This document shows positions 56,342 to 64,000 of a stretch of DNA of 64,000 nucleotides, piece by piece. The DNA lies in assembly GCF_004769555.1 (NCBI RefSeq), contig NZ_RQFY01000011.1:1-64000 (forward strand), given 5' to 3'. Below the pieces are notes generated by a model. That model was not told where the DNA came from. It ran no database searches and saw only the letters and a list, made by a program, of their open reading frames with translations. How positions within the stretch are numbered: the stretch's first letter is position 1; every line of letters begins with the position of its first letter. Both the position numbers and the translations under genes were made by a program. The stretch comes from Leptospira koniambonensis (GTDB taxonomy: Bacteria > Spirochaetota > Leptospiria > Leptospirales > Leptospiraceae).

Positions 56342-57385
56342 TTAATGAATGTCTTTTGCTATTTCTTGGGCAATGAAATGATATAATAATGAATTCGGAT
56401 GTCCGTCTTTCGGAAGAAAGATTTCGTGATTTCCTTTCTTCCAGAAATCATAGATCGGTTGTTGGAGGTCCAACACTTGAATTTTGGAATCGATTGCGAT
56501 TTGTCTGACTTCTTTCACTAAGGCAGAATCAACTATTGGTTCGTATTTTTCGTTTGGTTCAGGAAGAAATACAAGAGTGAGAGGGATCTTTTTTTTCTTA
56601 GTAAATTCGAAGAGAGAATTTAATGCCTTTTTATGAGGATGGTCCGGACCTAAAACGGAACCACTAGATGGGATCACTAGATTTTCAGCAGATTCCGGTT
56701 TATACTTCTCATACAAAATTTTTAAACCGTTAAATATTGCACTATATTTAGAAAGAATATAGGAAATCCGAACAATCGTCCTTTTTTTGAAAGAGGTTCT
56801 TAGCTCTTCTTCTCTATAAGAGTCCGTAAAATCCGAAATATGATAGATCCAATAGGCCGTCTTTGGAGGAGGGGAATTTTCTAAAACTTCTTCCAGTCTT
56901 TTCTCGATTCCAAAACTTCCTAATGCATCAATTCCTAAATTACGGATTAATAAATTAGAATTTTGCTTTGTTATAGAGGCTCTAAGTATCCAAGGTAGAG
57001 TTTGACTATTTGGAACTAAATAGCCCATAGCGACCGAATCTCCTAAGATCCAAATTTCCTTTTCATTCGGAGTTTCGGCCTTAATTTCGTATTCTCCGGT
57101 GGATCTTTCTCCCCTTGAGTCAGTAGACATGTAGTAAAGTATGTCCTTGTCTGGATGGTATAGGTTGGCGGCCTTATTCTGGCACAATCTCATCCAAGGG
57201 ATTGAAGAATCGTCTCCTGCGAAATCTAAAACATTTTTTAGACAATGCAATTTTTTATCCGCGAGCCTGAAGTTTATGGAATCGAAATACGGTAATCTAA
57301 GAATAAATTCTAAAATGATAAAGAGTTGGATCAAATATGCAATAATCTTGAAACATATTTTTTTAATATTCGAATCATTGCTCAT
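56342..57385 (-). CDS. SGNH-hydrolase-like membrane-anchored protein
   Basis: 347 residues; one N-terminal membrane helix (IIAYLIQLFIILEFIL), then ILGDSVAMGY (Ser), RNLGIDALGSFG (Gly block) and DGHPNS (Asp-His). The Asn block is weak (YHISDFTDS has Asp instead of Asn). Domain order matches the SGNH protein at 53500, but the two are clearly different in sequence. It overlaps the TPR lipoprotein (4 bp) and is co-transcribed with it. Confidence 0.75.
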   Translation of the reverse strand: MSNDSNIKKICFKIIAYLIQLFIILEFILRLPYFDSINFRLADKKLHCLKNVLDFAGDDSSIPWMRLCQNKAANLYHPDKDILYYMSTDSRGERSTGEYEIKAETPNEKEIWILGDSVAMGYLVPNSQTLPWILRASITKQNSNLLIRNLGIDALGSFGIEKRLEEVLENSPPPKTAYWIYHISDFTDSYREEELRTSFKKRTIVRISYILSKYSAIFNGLKILYEKYKPESAENLVIPSSGSVLGPDHPHKKALNSLFEFTKKKKIPLTLVFLPEPNEKYEPIVDSALVKEVRQIAIDSKIQVLDLQQPIYDFWKKGNHEIFLPKDGHPNSLLYHFIAQEIAKDIH

Positions 57386-57930
57386 TTCCCAGAATTGTTC
57401 TCGTACAATTTTTTATTGCAAAGTTCAAACAATCTTTTGGAAGCAGGATTGGATTCAGGGATACGATTCTCTTGGAAACGTTTTCTTTCTGAAACATTCT
57501 TTTTGGAATCTAAGATGCAGGAGCTTAAAAACTTGGCGAGACTCTCTCTGTCTTTATCCCAACTTTCAGAAAATCCTCTCAAAACGGTTTCGGTTTCATC
57601 TTTGGAACCAGCTAATAAATAAATTTCTAAAAGATAAAGAAGTATCTCCGGGTTTTTAGGATCTTTTTTGAGAGCTTTTTCTAGATAAAGGGCGGCGGAT
57701 CCGGGTGCTTCTCCGCTTTCTGCTAGAAGAATTCCTAAATTTTTATTCGCTGTAAAATTTTCAGGATTTTCTCTAAGTGCTAAATCGTAATAATATAAAG
57801 CCTCTGCAGTGTTGCCTTGTGTTTCTTTTTCTCTAGCTCTGCTTGCTAACTCACCCGAGGAATCGCAATTCAAAGCGAATTGGGACATAAGCAAAATTAT
57901 GGCGTATCGGATCTTCTGTCTCATTTCCAT
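57382..57930 (-). CDS. TPR-repeat lipoprotein
   Basis: 182 residues with a lipoprotein signal (SQFALNC). The mature part has TPR units: AEALYYYDLALRENPENFTANKNLGILLAESGEAPGSAALYLEKALKKDPKNPEILLYLLEIYLLAG. A protein-contact scaffold of the cell envelope. Start codon and ATG context give no strong ribosome site. It is divergent from xerD and co-transcribed with the SGNH-like gene that follows. Confidence 0.82.
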   Translation of the reverse strand: MEMRQKIRYAIILLMSQFALNCDSSGELASRAREKETQGNTAEALYYYDLALRENPENFTANKNLGILLAESGEAPGSAALYLEKALKKDPKNPEILLYLLEIYLLAGSKDETETVLRGFSESWDKDRESLAKFLSSCILDSKKNVSERKRFQENRIPESNPASKRLFELCNKKLYENNSGK

Positions 57931-58102
57931 AGTTTTTTTTCCCTTAGGGGATAAGAAAAGGGCGGTTTTTTGTTATGTCAGCCCGTCGAATTTGTACAAT
58001 TTACGGGCCTCCTCGTGTCGCAATCTTAAAAAAGTTTCAATCTCGAGGGAGAATTTGTCCGAAGGATTTAGTACTGTAATAATCGGAAGCGGGACTAAGA
58101 AA

Positions 58103-58999
58103 GTGACATCTTCTCATAAGAATCTACTCCAAAATTTTCAAGAATACCTCTCGGTTGAGAAGGGTCTGAGCGACAATTCCATTTACTCGTATGGGTACGA
58201 CCTTAACAAGTTTAAGAACTTCCTCGAAAAAGAACATCTCGACTTCTTAGAAGTCCAAGCGAACGACATAGTTCGTTTCTTGAACGAAGAAAGGAATCGA
58301 AAAATTTCTGCAAAGACGATCGCTCGTGAAGTGGTTGCCATTCGCCAATTTTATAAATTTCTAAAAGACGAAAAGAAGCTGGATTCAAATCCAACGGAGA
58401 AGATTGAAACTCCTGAAGTGATGAGGTCCATCCCCGATTATCTAACTCAAGAAGAAATCGAGGAATTGTTCAATGTGATCAAAGAGGATAATCTCTACGA
58501 ACTCAGAGACAAATGTATTTTTGAACTTTTATATTCTTCCGGACTTAGGATCTCTGAAGCATGTAATCTAAGACTGACTGATATGGATATGTCTGGAATG
58601 ACCCTAACTGTAGAAGGAAAGGGTGGACGCCAAAGACTAGTTCCATTCGGTGAGAAGTCTTTGGACATTCTGAATCGTTACTTAAAACAAAGCAGACCTT
58701 ATATTCTGAAAAACAGAAATTGTGATTATCTTTTTGTTTCTAAAAAAGGATCATTCATCAATAGAAAATCTGTTTGGAGACTTTTGAACCATTATATCAA
58801 AAGAACAAACATTAAGAAAAAAGTGACTCCACATACTCTGAGACACTCTTTCGCGACCCACTTGTTGGAAAACCACGCAGACCTAAAATCGGTCCAGGAA
58901 CTTTTGGGGCATATCGATATTTCGACTACTCAAATCTACACTCATATGGCGAATAAAACTCTGAAGGAAGTTCATAAGAAATTCCATCCTAGAGGATAA
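58103..58999 (+). CDS. xerD: Tyrosine recombinase XerD
   Basis: 298 residues from the GTG at 58103, preceded by GGAAGCGGG; the frame extends 98 codons further up but with no similarity to Xer proteins. With this start the length equals E. coli XerD and the catalytic residues fall at nearly the same numbers: Arg149, Lys173, His244, Arg247, His270 and Tyr279 (SGLRISEA, GKGGRQR, PHTLRHS, LGH, TQIYTH). It acts with XerC at dif to resolve chromosome dimers. No XerC is in the window. Confidence 0.94.
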   Translation: MTSSHKNLLQNFQEYLSVEKGLSDNSIYSYGYDLNKFKNFLEKEHLDFLEVQANDIVRFLNEERNRKISAKTIAREVVAIRQFYKFLKDEKKLDSNPTEKIETPEVMRSIPDYLTQEEIEELFNVIKEDNLYELRDKCIFELLYSSGLRISEACNLRLTDMDMSGMTLTVEGKGGRQRLVPFGEKSLDILNRYLKQSRPYILKNRNCDYLFVSKKGSFINRKSVWRLLNHYIKRTNIKKKVTPHTLRHSFATHLLENHADLKSVQELLGHIDISTTQIYTHMANKTLKEVHKKFHPRG

Positions 59000-59016
59000 T
59001 TTCACCGGACCTAATT

Positions 59017-59442
59017 TTGGCCGAGATTAAAAAAACCGATTATTCGAATCAATTTCGGATACAAGTTCCTTCCCATCCGCGTTACGTAACTGTAGCGCGG
59101 AACTTCGTTTATAACCTAGCAAGAGAATCTGGATTTTCCCTTTATGATGCTGCCGATCTGAAATTGGCGGTGGGGGAATGTCTTCTGAACGTGATCAAAC
59201 ACGCTTATCTCGGAAAAACGAATTATCCAATTTTTATAGAAGTTACTCTACTTGAAAATCGTATGGAAGTCCGTATCAGAGATTTCGGAGTTCAAAAAAA
59301 TATTTCCGAGATCAGAGGATACGATCCAGGAGATTATCGGGAAGAAGGGATCGGACTTTACTTGGTCCGAAAACTAACGGACCATTTTTATATAGACCAG
59401 TCCGGAAAAGGGAATCGTCTGATTCTCACAAAAATGAAATAA
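59017..59442 (+). CDS. RsbW-like anti-sigma/serine kinase ATP-binding protein
   Basis: 141 residues from a TTG 17 bp after xerD. The GHKL ATPase fold is complete for this small family: N-box LAVGECLLNVIKHAY, G1 IRDFG, G2 EEGIGLYLVRKL and a C-terminal GNRLILTK strand. RsbW/SpoIIAB-type proteins bind a sigma factor or phosphorylate an anti-anti-sigma protein. No sigma factor or STAS partner is encoded beside it, so its target is unknown. Confidence 0.85.
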   Translation: MAEIKKTDYSNQFRIQVPSHPRYVTVARNFVYNLARESGFSLYDAADLKLAVGECLLNVIKHAYLGKTNYPIFIEVTLLENRMEVRIRDFGVQKNISEIRGYDPGDYREEGIGLYLVRKLTDHFYIDQSGKGNRLILTKMK

Positions 59443-59519
59443 TTAAAAAGAACGGCTTGCAGAATAAGGGAATTGTCCGTCTATTCTCTATAATCGAATT
59501 AATGTTTTTGATAAACCAA

Positions 59520-59906
59520 ATGAAATTTATCTCCATACTAGTATTTTCCATACTTATCCTTTCTTGTAGAAAAGGACCTTCCTTATCCAAAGATGAAGTG
59601 AAGGATCTCAGCCAAAACTATATTAAAGAGTTATGTAAAAAGAATTTAGAATGTTCTGCTCAGTATTTGGAATCACTTCCTTCTGGCGAGCAGAGTGCAG
59701 CTAAGTCTGGATTTTCATCACTCGACCAATGTATGGCAGAACAGAGTAACCAGTCCATTCTTCCTGATGACTACGAAAAAGTAACAGATCAGCAGATCGG
59801 AAAAGTAAAACGTTGTATGGACGATCTTCTTAAAACTCCTTGTTCCGAAATGGAGCAGGCGGGTGGAATTCCATCTTGCAGGGAATTATTCCCAGACGGG
59901 ACCTGA
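59520..59906 (+). CDS. Small Cys-containing lipoprotein
   Basis: About 128 residues from the ATG at 59520, where the signal MKFISILVFSILILSC starts; upstream frame extension lacks similarity. Lipobox LILSC. Mature part is helical with five cysteines in pairs (ELCKKNLECSAQYL, RCMDDLLKTPCSEM, IPSCRELFP), resembling other short Leptospira lipoproteins with disulphide-linked helices. No family recognised. Confidence 0.68.
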   Translation: MKFISILVFSILILSCRKGPSLSKDEVKDLSQNYIKELCKKNLECSAQYLESLPSGEQSAAKSGFSSLDQCMAEQSNQSILPDDYEKVTDQQIGKVKRCMDDLLKTPCSEMEQAGGIPSCRELFPDGT

Positions 59907-59975
59907 AAGAGATCTGGTTAAAAAACCGCGGAATTCGGAGTGTCAGCGAAGAGCCGCTTAAACAGTTAAATTTTT

Positions 59976-61697
59976 CTAATCCGCTGAAGATTCAGATTCT
60001 GAAGAAGATTCTTCCTGCAAAAGTCCAAGTCGTTTAGGTTTTACCTTAGAATGAGCGATCTGCCCATCTCCACCTAAATATAGGAAAGAAGGACCTGGGA
60101 TTTCTTTTAGTTTTACGCTGAATTTTTTATTTCTTCCCAAGTTTGCTTCTACACCTGGAAAAATTTCTCTCTCTATTTCTATAAATGAATTTTTATCAGG
60201 ATCGAAGGATAGTATTGCAGATTGTTCCTGAGCAAATAAGTTTTCCAGGATAGAACTGTACTTTTGACGGATTGCTTGTAGTTTAGGTAGGCTGTCTTTT
60301 TCTTCAGGACTTAAACTTCTTCTTTGGGAATCGTCGCTTAGTTTTTGGATACTCGTATCTACTTTTTTTAATATATCCTGATTTTTACGGATCTCTGATT
60401 TCAGATCTTCTAATTCGGAAAGAAGTTCAGGTGGCATTCCGCAACTAAGCACGGTTCGTGTCTCTACGATTGCACCGAGTTTAGTACAGGTAATCATTTT
60501 TCCTGCAACACATTGGCCTCCGATAATTTCTCCTCTTCCACCTCTGACTACCACGGATTCTCCTGCAATCAGTTCGGAATGCATCGCAGCTTCTTCGATG
60601 AAGATCGAATTTTTAGCGATCATCTTTCCTTGTTCTATAAATTTTGCATAGATATCGGAACCTGATTCTATCATTCCACCGTTTCTTCCCATAAATCCTC
60701 CGGAAAGAACGATATCTCCTTTTGCTTTTAGAAAAACTTTACCTACCGATTTTTTAACTATAATAGATCCATCTGTCTCAAGAGTAAAACCATCTGCGAT
60801 CGATTCTTCTACAATGATTGTTCCTGGAAAGTTTATGTTTCCGGTAGAGAAGTCTACATTCTCCAGTAAACAAACCTCATCCACTCGAATGACTCCGAAA
60901 CGATCTACCAAAGGTCGACCGTCTATAAGAGACTGCACTACATTTCCATCTTCTGAAATTTTAACGTTAGGACCTAATTTCCATTCCGCTAATTTACCTT
61001 CTTCGAATGCGAGAACTTCTCCTTTTACATTTTTACCTGGCTTGCCGGGAGAAGGAGAAACTTTTTCAGCAAGTTTCTGATTCTTTTTCACACTTTGGAT
61101 GATCTGAATATTTTTGAAGTCTACTCTTCCGAATTCGTCTTCTTCTAAAGTTGGTGTGCCTGGATGTTGGAATAAGATTCTGATATCTCCGTCTTTTCCG
61201 GGAATAGGGGATTCACCTTGGGCGACTAGAGTTCTTTTTCCGTAATCTTCTGCCTGAGAAAGTTTGAGGATTGATTCTTCTATAATTCCAAAAACGATTC
61301 CATTAGACTGAAGTTGAGAAAGTACCTCATCCCTAGTTAATAATTTTCCGCCGAATTTTGGTGGATGAAGAATTCCATAGACTGTCATTTTATCTTCTGA
61401 AATTTTCAGATCGAGGCTGGAAGCTTCCGGTTTGCCTGGCCACTTTCCAATCAGATGTGGTTCGGAGTCTTTGGTCTTTAAGATACGTTTAACTTCTTCT
61501 TCAGAAATTCCTGAAATTTTAAATACTTCTAAACGTTTTAAAATTTCGCGATATTCTACTTCTTTTCCCTTTTTTCCTGCGGGGAAGAGAGTGAGGTATG
61601 CGAGGCCGTCCAGATTTTCTACCTTGAAAAATCCGTTTTCGTTCTCTTCTAGATCTTTTAATAGTGATTCTGTAAAATTGCGGATCGAGTCGCTCAT
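59976..61697 (-). CDS. FapA/DUF342-family protein
   Basis: 573 residues. The FapA core is a right-handed beta-helix: GTIIVEESIADGFTLETDGSIIVKKSVGKVFLKAKGDIVLSGGFMGRNGGMIESGSDIYAKFIEQGKMIAKNSIFIEEAAMHSELIAGESVVVRGGRGEIIGGQCVAGKMI... is the repeated strand pattern (about 285-410), preceded by the conserved G-x-x-G-x-x-V-x-G-x-x-L region and followed by a coiled coil. In many bacteria DUF342/FapA proteins affect polar flagellar placement (B. subtilis/Vibrio relatives) or act in c-di-GMP-linked signalling. CheX is encoded 1.8 kb further. The C-terminus is Ser/Glu-rich. Confidence 0.85.
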   Translation of the reverse strand: MSDSIRNFTESLLKDLEENENGFFKVENLDGLAYLTLFPAGKKGKEVEYREILKRLEVFKISGISEEEVKRILKTKDSEPHLIGKWPGKPEASSLDLKISEDKMTVYGILHPPKFGGKLLTRDEVLSQLQSNGIVFGIIEESILKLSQAEDYGKRTLVAQGESPIPGKDGDIRILFQHPGTPTLEEDEFGRVDFKNIQIIQSVKKNQKLAEKVSPSPGKPGKNVKGEVLAFEEGKLAEWKLGPNVKISEDGNVVQSLIDGRPLVDRFGVIRVDEVCLLENVDFSTGNINFPGTIIVEESIADGFTLETDGSIIVKKSVGKVFLKAKGDIVLSGGFMGRNGGMIESGSDIYAKFIEQGKMIAKNSIFIEEAAMHSELIAGESVVVRGGRGEIIGGQCVAGKMITCTKLGAIVETRTVLSCGMPPELLSELEDLKSEIRKNQDILKKVDTSIQKLSDDSQRRSLSPEEKDSLPKLQAIRQKYSSILENLFAQEQSAILSFDPDKNSFIEIEREIFPGVEANLGRNKKFSVKLKEIPGPSFLYLGGDGQIAHSKVKPKRLGLLQEESSSESESSAD

Positions 61698-61919
61698 CCT
61701 GGGGGGCCGTTGTTGGAGAGTAAGTCCCGTCCTATTTTTTACAATCGAAAACCTGCAAAAAGACTTAATGGGATGAGGAAGAAAAATCTCCGAAATCTGC
61801 TGATTTTCAGACTGGATTTAATCTGTCGAAGTTACTACAAGTCAGGATTTCCCTTCCTTTTTTCAAAAATTATGTCCTTGAAAAACCGGGGAAACGGCCG
61901 ATGATCCTAGGGTAAACCT

Positions 61920-62525
61920 ATGGCATTCAATCCATTCTCCATCCTAACCAATATCAGGGTATCGATAGACCAGGTTCTGGGAAATCTCCCTCCCAAAGTG
62001 GTAAAAACGATCGGTTCTGCAGCTCTTAGCTTAGCAGTCTTGGTTGCGGTTGTCCTAGGGTGGTTTAGCTTCCAAAAAGGTCTGGCTCTCGCGGGAGAAG
62101 AAGACCAGGCCAAAGAGCTGGATCGTAAGGCTCTATTTTTAGAAGATATCGAAAGAGAGTATAACCGGAAAAGAAAGGACGTTAGATGGAGCGATCCTTC
62201 TTATTCGAATTCCGGAAATTCTTCCTTGGATATTGAAAGATATTCTTTGGAAAAACCGAAGATGGCCCCTTCTTCTCCTAAACCAGAACTGGAAGAGTCG
62301 GACACAATTCGTAATTCTAAAATGAAGGACGGAGATTCCAGAGTTTTCTTTCCTACAGAAAATGAAAGACCTCCTCGCGAAGATTTAGTTCCGAGTGATA
62401 AGGGATCTGATTCTCCTCGTTTGCAACCTAGCACTAAGCAGCCCAATAGAGAACTTCCAGCAGAAAAGGAAGAATCCAGGTTGAGCCGTCCTCCTAGAAA
62501 AGAACAAAGACCTAGGGGAGAATGA
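61920..62525 (+). CDS. Hypothetical membrane protein with disordered tail
   Basis: 201 residues. An N-terminal part (VSIDQVLGNLPPKVVKTIG) leads into one membrane helix (AALSLAVLVAVVLGWFSF), then a charged Pro/Ser/Glu/Arg-rich tail of about 120 residues likely outside the cytoplasm. Its stop and the next start are one base apart (TGAGATG). With FapA and CheX nearby, a motility role is possible but only inferred. Confidence 0.65.
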   Translation: MAFNPFSILTNIRVSIDQVLGNLPPKVVKTIGSAALSLAVLVAVVLGWFSFQKGLALAGEEDQAKELDRKALFLEDIEREYNRKRKDVRWSDPSYSNSGNSSLDIERYSLEKPKMAPSSPKPELEESDTIRNSKMKDGDSRVFFPTENERPPREDLVPSDKGSDSPRLQPSTKQPNRELPAEKEESRLSRPPRKEQRPRGE

Positions 62526-62526
62526 G

Positions 62527-63504
62527 ATGAAATATATTCTAATTTCTTTAAGTATTCTTCTTTTTTCGAATCAGATTGCGGCGGATTTTCCTCTGCCTAT
62601 CCCGGAGCCAGGCGAGGGTAGTATTTCCTCCAGGGGAATATTTCCTGATGAACCTCTTCCTCCGATTGATGCGAGTTCAGTAGTCGTAGAACAAAAACCG
62701 GAACAAGCAGCAACAGAAACAACTTCTGAAAATGCAACCGGGACTGGCGAAGAACCAAAGATCTCAGAAACAAAACAAACTGTTTCAGAGCCTATAAAAG
62801 AGAAAAAAACAAAACTTCCAAATCTTGCAGAAAGAAAAGATAAAAAAGGCGGCAAGAAGAAAGAAGCAGCCGCAGATCCGAGTCGCGCGGCGTATGAAAG
62901 AGGACTTTTACGTCTTAGAAACGGACAAAAAGATGCAGCTAAAGAAGAATTTGGTAAAGCTGCTTCCACAGAAGGAGCTGCAAGTTCTCAGGCAAAATTA
63001 GAATTATCTAAATTAGAAAATGCAAAGGCTCCAGATTCAAGCGCAGAAGCTCCAGCAGAAGATGATTCCAGATGGAAAACTTCTTTGGAAACTGCAAGAT
63101 CTCTTAGGGCCCAGGGCAAAAATTCAGAAGCAGAGTCCATTCTTCTTAGAACAGCAACTGAGGGAGAAGGAGAATATAAATCCAGAGCTTTATTACAATT
63201 AGGTGATATGCTTTTCAGAATGGGAAGATATTCTGACGCTCGAGGTTATCTAATGGATTTTTGGAATCGATTCGGTAAAACTTTTCCGAACGCAGATGAT
63301 GCGAGTTCCAGAGAATTCAAAAGACAAAGAGAAGAAAAAGAACTAGGAGCTTATTTACTTTTTAAATCCAGCTATAAGGCAGGAGAAGGGGAATGGGCAA
63401 AAAGGTTCTTGAAAAAATATTTGGATAAATCTGTTTCCGAATCCCAAGGAGTGTATTCCCCCTTGAGAACGGAAATGGAATCTTTCGCGAAAAGCGATCT
63501 TTAA
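62527..63504 (+). CDS. Exported TPR-like protein
   Basis: 325 residues. A signal peptide (ISLSILLFSNQIAA), a Pro/Glu/Thr-rich linker of about 100 residues and a Lys-rich segment precede two helical TPR-like modules: YERGLLRLRNGQKDAAKEEFGKAAS and ARSLRAQGKNSEAESILLRTATE through LLQLGDMLFRMGRYSDARGYLMDFW. A periplasmic scaffold is likely. Co-transcribed with the gene above; its stop overlaps the convergent cheX stop by 4 bp. Confidence 0.72.
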   Translation: MKYILISLSILLFSNQIAADFPLPIPEPGEGSISSRGIFPDEPLPPIDASSVVVEQKPEQAATETTSENATGTGEEPKISETKQTVSEPIKEKKTKLPNLAERKDKKGGKKKEAAADPSRAAYERGLLRLRNGQKDAAKEEFGKAASTEGAASSQAKLELSKLENAKAPDSSAEAPAEDDSRWKTSLETARSLRAQGKNSEAESILLRTATEGEGEYKSRALLQLGDMLFRMGRYSDARGYLMDFWNRFGKTFPNADDASSREFKRQREEKELGAYLLFKSSYKAGEGEWAKRFLKKYLDKSVSESQGVYSPLRTEMESFAKSDL

Positions 63505-63965
63505 GTTAAGGCTACGTTTACTTCTAATTTTCCGAATTTGGAAAATAGACTGATCCCAAGAGCTTGTTTTTTAGGGATCTTGATTGTTTCGTTTTTTGCA
63601 TCCACGATATTTGGAGCAGTGATCTCAATCGACTGACCTGCAGTTGCGAATATATTCATCGCGTTACCTGTAGTCATGTTTGCGATTTCACCTAAGATAT
63701 CTTTATATTCATTCTTGATATCATCGTCGTTCATACCAGGCATCAGCTTTTTGGAAATTTTATAAGCCGCGTCGTAGTTCAAACCGTAGATCACTTCTCC
63801 ATTAAACGTTCCCAGAACCCCGATGATAATCGCAAGTTCCAAAGTGGTTTCAGGAGTGTCTTTGATACCGATCTTTCCACGGATCAGGTCGGTCTGTAAT
63901 ATATCCCGGAATACAATTGTAGCTGCTTCCAGGAATGGGTTTACTAACTCGGCGCGGATTTGCAT
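63501..63965 (-). CDS. cheX: Chemotaxis phosphatase CheX
   Basis: 154 residues; GGAGGAATA precedes the ATG. CheX removes phosphate from CheY~P. The active-site motif ExxN is present (Glu93, Asn96: LGEIANMTTGNA), in the CheC/CheX/FliY family fold. The upstream region continues past the window end. It is the only chemotaxis gene here, at the end of a motility-flavoured cluster. Confidence 0.9.
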   Translation of the reverse strand: MQIRAELVNPFLEAATIVFRDILQTDLIRGKIGIKDTPETTLELAIIIGVLGTFNGEVIYGLNYDAAYKISKKLMPGMNDDDIKNEYKDILGEIANMTTGNAMNIFATAGQSIEITAPNIVDAKNETIKIPKKQALGISLFSKFGKLEVNVALT

Positions 63966-64000
63966 TATTCCTCCGAAACGGATCTAACGGATGCTCGTTC

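Noticed and set aside
57809..58102. N-terminal extension of XerD
   Set aside because: The frame is open for 98 codons upstream, but starting at GTG 58103 gives the exact XerD length and residue numbering; the upstream part overlaps the divergent lipoprotein gene.

Overview
The window looks like chromosome of a Leptospira species (Spirochaetota), with GC estimated by eye near 40%. Support comes from a likely periplasmic flagellar collar protein (FlcA-like), many lipoproteins with the relaxed spirochaetal lipobox, a BBP2/OmpL-like porin, a DUF1577/PilZ protein, a CheX phosphatase, a FapA/DUF342 protein and a very large Hint-containing surface protein of a type I associate with Leptospira. No rRNA, CRISPR array, intact insertion sequence or prophage is visible. 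One tRNA gene (anticodon CAT) is present.

Layout. 1-6.6 kb is accessory-looking: the 3' part of a huge Hint polymorphic-toxin-like gene, then a MORN-repeat lipoprotein, an alpha/beta-hydrolase lipoprotein and three small lipoproteins. 6.6-7.0 kb holds the tRNA and, beside it, an inverted-repeat element whose ends copy the tRNA 3' end. 7.0-11.9 kb (minus strand) has a response regulator/HEAT-repeat operon, a DUF115 protein and an RNA polymerase omega-like protein with a long acidic tail. 11.9-16.5 kb has a thioredoxin-fold lipoprotein, a glutamine amidotransferase, secA and a lipoprotein, closely packed. 16.6-23.6 kb is a CzcCBA/CusCBA-type metal-efflux operon with an extra His/Trp-rich exported protein. 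23.7-28.8 kb has a small membrane protein, rtcB, an AT-rich stretch with orphan genes, and the porin.

28.8-32.2 kb carries RNA and protein housekeeping genes (CCA-adding enzyme, RNase H, Bpt aminoacyl-transferase). 32.3-38.0 kb is a candidate lipid-linked arabinofuranose module: a DprE2-like SDR, a DprE1-like FAD oxidase, and two GT-C-like membrane proteins, one resembling mycobacterial AftB. 38.0-41.5 kb has an EAL phosphodiesterase, a desaturase and a PilZ protein. 41.6-46.9 kb has guaB, a LolA-like protein, rsmE, thiS, thiE and a WecG/TagA glycosyltransferase. 46.9-52.4 kb has the FlcA-like protein divergent from a double CBM48-type protein. 52.4-58.0 kb has trxB, an SGNH/MBOAT acyl-transfer pair, and a second SGNH protein with a TPR lipoprotein. 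58.1-64.0 kb has xerD, an RsbW-like ATPase, a lipoprotein, FapA, two uncharacterised exported or membrane proteins and cheX.

The observations most worth following are the toxin C-terminus, whose histidine/aspartate spacing matches zinc-dependent phospholipase C; the DprE1/DprE2/AftB-like cluster outside Actinobacteria; the tRNA-derived inverted-repeat element; the omega-like protein with a roughly 60-residue acidic tail; and a family of imperfect palindromes in at least four intergenic gaps. All family assignments were made by reading motifs. No database search was run.
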